From the NCBI GenBank assembly GCA_016786745.1, contig JAEUVS010000101.1, forward strand, positions 1 to 60,462: a stretch of DNA of 60,462 nt. Direction: 5' to 3'. Shown in pieces: positions 9,577 through 16,408 of the stretch. A program made the translations under genes and the position numbers. Under the pieces are notes generated by a model, which was not told the DNA's origin, searched no databases, and saw nothing but the letters and a program-made list of their open reading frames with translations. The stretch's first letter is position 1, and the number at the start of each line of letters is the position of its first letter. This DNA comes from Chitinophagaceae bacterium (lineage in GTDB: Bacteria; Bacteroidota; Bacteroidia; Chitinophagales; Chitinophagaceae).

Positions 9577-10767
9577 TTACAGTTTAGTGAATTTTGAACT
9601 CATTCTTTTATTGCCATCGAAGAAAGTAATATAATACAAACCTGGTGCGAGGTCAGAAACGTCGATGATGTTGTTAGCCGGCGATCGTTTTTGTTTTACG
9701 ATCATTCCTGAGTTGTTGATAATTGTTATCGTACCGTAACCCGATGATCCCATCAGCTGCAATTTGCCTTTAACAGGGTTCGGAAAGAATCTCATCGTTT
9801 CATCTTCTTTAGTACTGATACGAACAACGTTCGAAAATGAAATCTTTCCGTCTACGTCAACAACTTTCAACCTGTACCATGCCATTCCCGTACCGCCGAA
9901 CACGTCGTATGCTGTGTAAGTGTACTTTCCGGCAGCGATGTTTTCGATGTTGGAAAAATTATTTCCGTCGGTGCTCTTCTGCAATTCGAAATGCGACACA
10001 TTCGATTCGAGTTGTGTCTTCCAGCTAAGTTCTATCGGGCCCCTTAATTTTTTAGCGCGGAAATATTCAAGCGTAACCGGTAGTGCCAGGTTCTGGACCT
10101 CCGCACTTGTTAATGTACGGTTGTATATTTTGAAATCGTCGAGGCTTCCACGAAAACCATTGGTGAGATTATCCTGGTCCTGCGGGCCTATCAATACAAT
10201 GGAATTATCAAAATTTTGAGTGGTTTTGGGTTGATCGGCTTCCTGTGCCAGTGCAAAATTTACATAGTAAAATACTTTCGATCTCGAAGCGCTGAAATCT
10301 TTCTGAAATGTAATGGTAATGTTCTGCCACTGGTTAGCAGTAAGGTTTCGCGTGATGTATGTTGTACCGCCAAACATCACAACCAGTCGAAGGTTTGAAC
10401 CTTGTTCCTGGTACCGGATAACGATACCTGTGCCATAACAAAAGATGCTACCCGTATGATTCGATCCTGTTGCAACTGGCTTGATCCAGAATGAAATAGT
10501 TTTATCGTTCGGCAGCTTGAACTTTTCAATAACGCCCAGGGTTATGTAAGAAGTGGATTGATTAAATGACAATGCCGCATTTGGAACGTCCTCCCTGTTG
10601 GGGCCTGAAGTAACATCAACCAGCACACCGTCGGCTGATGATTCATCGGATATATCAATAAGCTGGCAGTTACTGTCCATCTTCCAGCCACCGACGAAGC
10701 CAAGCAATTCCTGCGCAGCAAGCTGATCTGCGAAAATCAAAAACAACGGGAGTAATAAATACTTCAT
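9577..10767 (-). CDS. Secreted protein with one LamG domain and a T9SS type A sorting domain
   Basis: This 396-residue protein has a signal peptide ending at LAAQ (residue 19), a LamG/concanavalin-like domain at about 25-230 (GGWKMD start; SLDDFKIYNRTLTSAEV end), a fibronectin-like spacer at about 235-320, and a T9SS type A sorting domain from FFPNPVKGKLQL to the C terminus, with SDLAPGLYYITF as the conserved core. It is a shorter relative of the two-LamG protein at 5415-7325; the spacers share the pattern (E/S)LxWKT followed by YRVMQKDIDGK or YRLKVVDVDGK. It is the first gene of a two-gene unit with the alpha/beta hydrolase (3-base gap). It is probably a surface-attached binding protein without catalytic activity of its own. 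Confidence 0.9.
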   Translation of the reverse strand: MKYLLLPLFLIFADQLAAQELLGFVGGWKMDSNCQLIDISDESSADGVLVDVTSGPNREDVPNAALSFNQSTSYITLGVIEKFKLPNDKTISFWIKPVATGSNHTGSIFCYGTGIVIRYQEQGSNLRLVVMFGGTTYITRNLTANQWQNITITFQKDFSASRSKVFYYVNFALAQEADQPKTTQNFDNSIVLIGPQDQDNLTNGFRGSLDDFKIYNRTLTSAEVQNLALPVTLEYFRAKKLRGPIELSWKTQLESNVSHFELQKSTDGNNFSNIENIAAGKYTYTAYDVFGGTGMAWYRLKVVDVDGKISFSNVVRISTKEDETMRFFPNPVKGKLQLMGSSGYGTITIINNSGMIVKQKRSPANNIIDVSDLAPGLYYITFFDGNKRMSSKFTKL

Positions 10768-10861
10768 GCCAGGACAAAATTTTAGGCCTGAACAGGAAAC
10801 TGGAAATAGTTTGGATTAGAGGATATCGTTGGCGAAAGATGGGATATCGGGCGGTATGTTT

Positions 10862-10869
10862 CAAAATTA
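10862..10869 (-). promoter_or_regulatory. Possible -7 element TAATTTTG
   Basis: On the minus strand this octamer fits TANNTTTG, the -7 consensus of Bacteroidota sigma factor promoters. It lies 94 bases before the LamG-T9SS start. I find no convincing -33 TTTG at the right distance. Confidence 0.3.
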
Positions 10870-10902
10870 CTAATAGTAAACCATAAAAGGAAGCGGGACC
10901 GG

Positions 10903-12453
10903 CTATTTTTCCAGCTCCAGTACCACCACTGAAAACGGTGGAATTTTTAGCGTCATATTGTCCCCGTTCAAGCGGACGCCTGTAAAAGCCACAGGTTGAA
11001 CCTTTTCAGGATCGTTAAATGAGTTATGATCCTGGAGACGGGGCGATTTGAGTATCCTGCCGGCTACTTTAGAATACCTGCTGCCATTGACATTTATCGT
11101 CATGGCCTGTTCAATCTTAGCGTCGATGTTGGTGATCGAAATATGCATTTTGCCTGTAGAATCCGTGGAGGCAGACACCGACACTGCGGGAAGCTTTTCC
11201 GAACCGAAGGTATAGTCGGGACTTTTGAAATTTACTTTCATCCGTTTTGCGTCCTGGTGCACCTTGTACATTTCCATGACATGATATGTCGGCGTGAGGA
11301 TCATTTTTTCTTTTTCGGTCAGGATAACAGCCTGAAGCACATTAACCGTTTGTGCCAGGTTTGCCATCCGCACACGATCGCTATGGTTATTTAAAATATT
11401 CAGCGTGATACCTGCGATCATCGCATCTCTCATCGTATTCTGCTGAAATAGAAACCCGGGATTTGTTCCCTTCTCCACATCATACCATCCACCCCATTCA
11501 TCTACCACTAATGCTATATTCTTTTGAGGATCGTATTTGTCCATTATAGCAGAGTGTTTGATAACGAGCGAATCCATTTTCCATGCCTCCTTCATTGTTC
11601 TGAAATAGGTTTCTTCATCAAATTCTACGGAGGGACCTTTTTTCTCCCATGATATCACCGAATAGTGATGAAGCGCCACGCCACCGAGCATATTCTTTGG
11701 AATATATTTCATCAGTACTTCTGTCCAGTTATAGTCCGACGAATTCGCACCGGATGCTATGCGCAGGAAATCTTTGCTGTTGGATGTGTTGGTAACGAAC
11801 GTGGCATATTTCCTGTAGATGTCTGAATAATACTCAGGGCGCATATTTCCACCGCATCCCCACGCTTCATTACCTATGCCCCAGTATTTCACGCTCCATG
11901 GTTCGCGCCTGCCGTTTTTTACGCGAAGATCCGACATAGGGCTCGTGCCATTGAAGTTTACATACTGAACCCAGTCGGCCAGTTCCTGTACCGTTCCGCT
12001 TCCAACATTTCCGGATATGTAAGGTTCTGTTCCGAGCAATTCGCACATATTCAGAAACTCATGTGTTCCGAAGCTGTTGTCTTCCGTTACACCACCCCAC
12101 CATACATTTACAATTTTGGCACGTTTTTCTTTGGGTCCTATGCCGTCTTTCCAGTGGTAGGTGTCGGCAAAGCATCCGCCCGGCCAGCGGAGGTTGGGAA
12201 TCTGAAGTTTTTTCAACGCGGCGATGATATCGTTGCGAACGCCTTTTGTGTTCGGTATTGTTTTATTGTTTTCACCAACATAGAAGCCATCGTATATACA
12301 TCGTCCGAGATGTTCCGCGAAATGTCCGTAAATATGCCTGCTGATAGTGGTCTGCCCCGGATCCGGTTCTATAGAAATTATTATTTGCGCGTTCACTTTC
12401 AGGTGAATAAGGAGCATGAAAATTATTAAAGAGTAAAAACATTTTTGTACCAT
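10903..12453 (-). CDS. Alpha-L-arabinofuranosidase, GH51
   Basis: I place the start at the ATG complementary to 12451-12453, giving 516 residues with a signal peptide (MVQKCFYSLIIFMLLIHLKVNAQ region, residues 1-23); an upstream in-frame ATG would add 31 residues before the signal peptide and is unlikely. The TIM barrel carries the GH51 signatures: RHIYGHFAEHLGRCIYDG, LRWPGGCFADTYHWKDGIGP, the acid/base Glu196 in GIGNEAWGCGG and the nucleophile Glu319 in VVDEWGGWYD. A C-terminal beta-sandwich ends the protein. It removes arabinofuranosyl side groups from arabinoxylan or arabinan, here probably in the periplasm. Its ATG overlaps the start codon of the divergent lactamase gene within a single CATG. 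Confidence 0.95.
   Translation of the reverse strand: MVQKCFYSLIIFMLLIHLKVNAQIIISIEPDPGQTTISRHIYGHFAEHLGRCIYDGFYVGENNKTIPNTKGVRNDIIAALKKLQIPNLRWPGGCFADTYHWKDGIGPKEKRAKIVNVWWGGVTEDNSFGTHEFLNMCELLGTEPYISGNVGSGTVQELADWVQYVNFNGTSPMSDLRVKNGRREPWSVKYWGIGNEAWGCGGNMRPEYYSDIYRKYATFVTNTSNSKDFLRIASGANSSDYNWTEVLMKYIPKNMLGGVALHHYSVISWEKKGPSVEFDEETYFRTMKEAWKMDSLVIKHSAIMDKYDPQKNIALVVDEWGGWYDVEKGTNPGFLFQQNTMRDAMIAGITLNILNNHSDRVRMANLAQTVNVLQAVILTEKEKMILTPTYHVMEMYKVHQDAKRMKVNFKSPDYTFGSEKLPAVSVSASTDSTGKMHISITNIDAKIEQAMTINVNGSRYSKVAGRILKSPRLQDHNSFNDPEKVQPVAFTGVRLNGDNMTLKIPPFSVVVLELEK
12440..12447 (+). promoter_or_regulatory. -7-like element CATTTTTG, 4 nt before the lactamase ATG
   Basis: CATTTTTG differs from TANNTTTG at one position and ends 4 nt before the ATG at 12452. 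The same 4-nt spacing is seen at ppk1, the aminotransferase and the E1 gene. The predicted transcription start falls at or next to the start codon, and the element lies inside the first codons of the opposite GH51 gene. Confidence 0.4.
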
Positions 12454-13321
12454 GACCGAATTTAGAAAAATACTCCGCGTGTTATGTTTCTTAATACTTT
12501 TTTTGCCGGATTCGCATTCATACGCACAAACGGCAACACCGCCCACCGGCAGGGATGAATGGTCGGGAGATTATGAGCCCTTCAGAATCGCCGGCAATTT
12601 ATATTATGTCGGAACGTACGACCTGGCGTGCTACCTCGTTACTTCAAACGCCGGGCATATACTCATCAACACGGGACTGGCCGAATCAGCGGACATGATT
12701 AAATCGCATATAGAAAAACTTGGATTTCGTTTTTCGGATATTAAAATCCTGCTGACACAACAGGCCCACTGGGATCATGTGGCAGCGATGGCGAAAATTA
12801 AAAAGCTCACAAACGCAAAGCTGATGGTGAATGAAAAAGATGCGCAGGCAATAGCGGATGGAGGCAATTCTGATTACCTCTTTGGCGGAAAAGGAAGCAT
12901 ATTTAAACCGGTTAAGCCCGACAGGCTGCTTCGCGATAATGATGTGATTCAATTGGGAGATACAAAGCTTACATTGCTTCATCATCCCGGGCACACAAAA
13001 GGTTCGAGCAGTTATTTTCTTGATACGAAAGATGAAAAGCGTTCGTATCGTGTGCTTATCGCGAATATGCCAACGATCATAGCCGATCCATCGGGAATGC
13101 CGGGTTATCCTGATATAAAGAATGATTATGTCTACACTTTTGAGAAGATGAAAAATCTGAAGTTTGATTTATGGGTTGCGGCGCATGCGATGCAGTTTGG
13201 GCTTCATGAAAAACGTAAGCCCGGCGATCCGTATGATCCGGAACTTTTCAGCAAACGTGGTGAATACCTCAAAGCGCTATCCGAAATTGAAACTGAATTC
13301 GCGAAAAAAACCAAAAAATAA
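12452..13321 (+). CDS. Subclass B3 metallo-beta-lactamase, GOB-like
   Basis: The 289-residue protein has a signal peptide (to about residue 26) and a metallo-beta-lactamase fold. The zinc motif is Gln104-Ala-His106-Trp-Asp108-His109, so the first ligand of the B3 HxHxDH motif is Gln. His181 (HPGHTKGSSSYFL) and His245 (AAHAMQFGLHEK) complete the two sites. From family knowledge, GOB enzymes of Elizabethkingia differ from other B3 enzymes by Gln at position 116 and Met at 221; here the matching spots hold Gln104 and apparently Met206 (IANMPTII). The WSGDYEPFRIAGNLYYVG entry is also typical of B3 enzymes. Activity on carbapenems is plausible but unproven, as B3-like hydrolases are common in soil bacteria. 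Convergent with the aldo/keto reductase, 2 bases apart. Confidence 0.88.
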   Translation: MTEFRKILRVLCFLILFLPDSHSYAQTATPPTGRDEWSGDYEPFRIAGNLYYVGTYDLACYLVTSNAGHILINTGLAESADMIKSHIEKLGFRFSDIKILLTQQAHWDHVAAMAKIKKLTNAKLMVNEKDAQAIADGGNSDYLFGGKGSIFKPVKPDRLLRDNDVIQLGDTKLTLLHHPGHTKGSSSYFLDTKDEKRSYRVLIANMPTIIADPSGMPGYPDIKNDYVYTFEKMKNLKFDLWVAAHAMQFGLHEKRKPGDPYDPELFSKRGEYLKALSEIETEFAKKTKK

Positions 13322-13323
13322 TC

Positions 13324-14226
13324 TCACGAAATATATTCGATCATTTTCTTTCTTCCTTTTTCATCAGGCAGGGCGCCAAGCATCGCCTCCATATTCTCAA
13401 CTACGTGAACAGGGTCTGAGGTCCCCGGAATTACACACGTAACCGCAGCATGCGAAAGAAGGTATTTTAGAAAATACTGCGCCCAGTTTTTTATTCCATA
13501 CTCCGACGCCCATGGCGGAAGCGTCTTTCCCTGCACATGATTAAACAAAAATCCTGTTTCGAAAGGCTGGTTGATAATTACCGCGGTCCCATTGTCTTTC
13601 GCCGAATTCAACAACCTGTTTTCCGCATGCCTGTTCCGGATGGAATAATTGCATTGCACAAAGTCGGGCTTTTCGGTACGGACAATTCTTTCGAGGTCAT
13701 CGTGCGATGAGTCAGTGTAATGTGTTACGCCTATGTAGCGGATCTTTTTCTGTTGTTTCCAATCGCGCAGTGTTGCGAGGTGCGTTTGCCAATCAACCAG
13801 GTTATGCACCTGCATCAGGTCGATCGTTTTGCGCCTCATTTTTTTCATGGAGGCTTCCATCTGCTGAATGCCTTCTTCCTTTCCCCTCGTCCATACTTTG
13901 GTGGCGTAAAAATATTTGTCGGCGATGTTAATTTCACTTGTAAGATCTCCAACCACTTCTTCAGCAGGTGCGTACATCGGCGATGAATCAATCGTCATCC
14001 CGCCCTTTATATTCATATTCTTTAAAACTTCGGCTAATGGTTGCCGTTCGGATGCGGAAGTACCGACGTCGAACTGGCGCCACGTGCCCAATCCAACTGC
14101 TGGCAACGTTTCGCCTGTAGAGGGAATTACGCGCTTTAATATAGCCTGTTGATTCATAAAAACCGGAGAAATTATTCCGAGCCCCATTATTTGTAGGGCG
14201 TCCCGCCTTGTTAATGGTTTGCTCAT
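13324..14226 (-). CDS. Aldo/keto reductase with Tat-type leader
   Basis: A 300-residue NADPH-dependent oxidoreductase of the aldo/keto reductase superfamily. The full catalytic tetrad is visible: Asp80 and Tyr85 (MTIDSSPMYAPAEEVVG), Lys110 (FYATKVW) and His141 (DLMQVHNLVDW). The N terminus has the twin-arginine motif TRRDALQIMGLG with a hydrophobic stretch (residues 7-25), predicting export in folded form through Tat; many Bacteroidota oxidoreductases share this. The usual C-terminal cofactor-binding RKxx motif is not obvious; the IPGTSDP segment occupies the phosphate-binding position. Substrate unknown. It is 13 bases downstream of the DUF457-type gene on the same strand and may share its transcript. 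Confidence 0.9.
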   Translation of the reverse strand: MSKPLTRRDALQIMGLGIISPVFMNQQAILKRVIPSTGETLPAVGLGTWRQFDVGTSASERQPLAEVLKNMNIKGGMTIDSSPMYAPAEEVVGDLTSEINIADKYFYATKVWTRGKEEGIQQMEASMKKMRRKTIDLMQVHNLVDWQTHLATLRDWKQQKKIRYIGVTHYTDSSHDDLERIVRTEKPDFVQCNYSIRNRHAENRLLNSAKDNGTAVIINQPFETGFLFNHVQGKTLPPWASEYGIKNWAQYFLKYLLSHAAVTCVIPGTSDPVHVVENMEAMLGALPDEKGRKKMIEYIS

Positions 14227-14239
14227 AAATATAAATATT

Positions 14240-15241
14240 TCAGTTTCCTTTAATGCGCTTCAGAAAAGAAATTATGGATGCACGGTCCCACTTTGCAAAT
14301 CTACCTCTTTGCACCACGAGTTCATTGTCGGGCTGATGCAGGTAATAGTGAAAAACAAATTTCTCTTTCGGGTCGTGCCAGCCGATAATTTGTCCAAACC
14401 GCAGATCATTAAAAATAAGCGTATCCGACGATTTGTCCACCGTATAAAACCCCTGTGAAAATCGTTTAAGCAATACTACTTCCTCTTCGTTTTTTATCGG
14501 CTCAAGCAACTGTTCATTTGACGGAAAAAATGTGAAAGTAATCTTCGGATTCTCGTCAAAAACACTCCGGTATGCCACATAAAACCCCTTTTCGTCGCCC
14601 GTAACAACCATCCAGAGGAAACTTTGCAGCGGTGCCGGCGTGGTAAAATACCTCACATGCGATATACCCTGCGCTTTAAAAGCCTGTTCCACCTGCCGGC
14701 TGATATATAATTTGTTTACCATGCATATACACAGGTACACGAAACACCACGCGATACCCAACCTGGTCCAGATTCGTCGCCAATGGTAATCCAGGGAGGA
14801 AAAAAGTAACACAAGCGCTGCAATCAATGGTACGATGGTCATGAGCACATCGGCCACGTACACCGTATTGAACGAAATACGTACATGACTGAACGGCTCG
14901 AGCCAGCCGACGCCGTAGTTATTAAACGCGTCCAAAAACAGGTGGGTGGACATTTCTATCAAAAACAGCAGCGTAAATGCGGAAAAAGACACCCGCCTGA
15001 TTCCCTTGCTCATAATAAACCCCAGTAGGGGCGACAGGGCGAAAACAAAAATGAACGAGTGACTGATACCCCTGTGGGCAAGCAACTGCTCGGCAGGGGG
15101 CAGCCACATGGAAGTAATGAAATCGAGGTCGGGAATACTTTGTGCAATTGCACCTATAAGTAGCGCTTTTTTGCCGATCTTTTGACCGCATAAAGCTTCA
15201 CCTATACACGCTCCCAGCACAATATGAGTAACAGAGTCCAT
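14240..15241 (-). CDS. Membrane-bound metal-dependent hydrolase, YdjM/DUF457 type
   Basis: The 333-residue membrane protein begins MDSVTHIVLGACIGEAL and has the family pattern of conserved His and Asp residues on membrane segments: His6, Asp residues in SIPDLDFI (about 38-41), and the paired His in LLAHRGISHSF (about 55-62). Four to five TM segments lie within residues 1-180, followed by a soluble beta-rich C-terminal domain. The group is annotated as inner-membrane metal-dependent hydrolase (YdjM, LexA-regulated in E. coli), but no substrate is established. The start codon overlaps the divergent phospholipase-D-like gene: the two 5' ends share 18 bases. A TTTTTTTG run ends exactly 4 nt before its ATG on the minus strand. 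Confidence 0.85.
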   Translation of the reverse strand: MDSVTHIVLGACIGEALCGQKIGKKALLIGAIAQSIPDLDFITSMWLPPAEQLLAHRGISHSFIFVFALSPLLGFIMSKGIRRVSFSAFTLLFLIEMSTHLFLDAFNNYGVGWLEPFSHVRISFNTVYVADVLMTIVPLIAALVLLFSSLDYHWRRIWTRLGIAWCFVYLCICMVNKLYISRQVEQAFKAQGISHVRYFTTPAPLQSFLWMVVTGDEKGFYVAYRSVFDENPKITFTFFPSNEQLLEPIKNEEEVVLLKRFSQGFYTVDKSSDTLIFNDLRFGQIIGWHDPKEKFVFHYYLHQPDNELVVQRGRFAKWDRASIISFLKRIKGN

Positions 15242-16408
15242 AGGCCAAAAAAAAGAAAAAGGTCATCGTTTACCGGTAATAAGGTGCAGCTTATACGCGG
15301 GGGTCGTGAATACTTTGATCTTGTTGTTGACCTCGTGAATAAAGCGCGCCACTCCGTACACCTGCAAACATACATTTTTGAAAATGATGCCACCGGAAGT
15401 TTGGTTGCTGAAGCCCTGGCAAACGCCGCCGAAAGAAATGTAGAAGTTTTTCTCCTCCTCGACGGCTATGCGTCGCAGGGCCTGCCCGACGCATTTATCG
15501 AAGGTCTTGAAGCGTCGGGTGTGCATTTCCGGTATTTTGAACCACTTTTCAAAAGCAGGAACTTCTATTTCGGACGCCGCCTGCACAGTAAGGTGCTGGT
15601 GGTAGATGCTTCCTACGCGGTTGTGGGAGGCGTTAATATAACCGACCGTTACAACGACATGCCCGGACAACCCGCCTGGCTCGATTTCGCGCTTTTTGCA
15701 GAAGGACCCGTGGCCGTTGAAGCCTGTGAATTGTGCCGCTCCGTATGGAGCGGAACGCTCAGGCGCATAAAATCGGCCGACTGCGAACCTCATTCCGGTT
15801 TTCATTTCGACGAAAATGAAGCCAGTCTTGTCCGCCTCCGCCGCAACGACTGGGTGAACAACAGGCTGCAGATATCGAATTCTTACCTGGAAATGTTCAG
15901 GACAGCCACCTCGCACATCACTATCTTATCGAGTTACGCGCTGCCGGGTAACGTTTTCCGCAAAAACCTTGAACGCGCCATAAAAAGAGGGGTAAAAGTA
16001 CGGATGATCATCTCCGGCGAGTCGGATGTAAAAGTGGTCAAGGCCGCCGAAAAATACTGGTACGCCTGGCTTGTACGCAATAACATTGAAATATTCGAAT
16101 ACACAAAGAACGTGCTGCACGGCAAGCTGGCCGTATGCGACAGCGAATGGATGACCATTGGCTCCTATAACGTGAACGATCTCAGCGCATATGTAAGCAT
16201 TGAACTGAATTTCGATGTGCGTGATCCGAATTTTGTGAAGAAGGTAGATGAAACCCTGCAACAGATTATCGACACGGATTGCGTAAAAATATCGCCTGAT
16301 AGTATCGCCCAAACCAATACCTTTAAAAGACTGGTACGCTGGTTGTCTTATACGCTTATCCGGATCACCTTCAGCCTTACAACTTTTTATTACCGCAAAC
16401 AAAAATGA
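15224..16408 (+). CDS. Phospholipase D / cardiolipin synthase-like protein
   Basis: A 394-residue protein with two HKD motifs: His121-Lys123-Asp128 (LHSKVLVVDASYAVVGGVNI) and His299-Lys301-Asp306 (LHGKLAVCDSEWMTIGSYNVND). This is the layout of cardiolipin synthases, but the two N-terminal TM helices of Cls are missing; a basic stretch (RPKKRKR, residues 7-13) opens the protein and a hydrophobic segment near the C terminus (about 375-390) may touch the membrane. It may join phospholipid head groups or act as a phospholipase. The gene overlaps the next one, a calcium ATPase, by 4 bases (ATGA), so they are translationally coupled. The start overlaps the divergent DUF457 gene by 18 bases; a later GTG (15284) is possible but less likely. 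Confidence 0.88.
   Translation: MSNRVHRPKKRKRSSFTGNKVQLIRGGREYFDLVVDLVNKARHSVHLQTYIFENDATGSLVAEALANAAERNVEVFLLLDGYASQGLPDAFIEGLEASGVHFRYFEPLFKSRNFYFGRRLHSKVLVVDASYAVVGGVNITDRYNDMPGQPAWLDFALFAEGPVAVEACELCRSVWSGTLRRIKSADCEPHSGFHFDENEASLVRLRRNDWVNNRLQISNSYLEMFRTATSHITILSSYALPGNVFRKNLERAIKRGVKVRMIISGESDVKVVKAAEKYWYAWLVRNNIEIFEYTKNVLHGKLAVCDSEWMTIGSYNVNDLSAYVSIELNFDVRDPNFVKKVDETLQQIIDTDCVKISPDSIAQTNTFKRLVRWLSYTLIRITFSLTTFYYRKQK

Noticed and set aside
12454..12546. N-terminal extension of the GH51 protein to the upstream ATG
   Set aside because: It would place 31 polar residues before a clear signal peptide and overlap the lactamase coding start further.
15263..15916. Long open frame antisense to the phospholipase-D-like gene
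   Set aside because: It mirrors a gene with two intact HKD motifs and has no recognisable domain or start context; it is a shadow of the coding strand.
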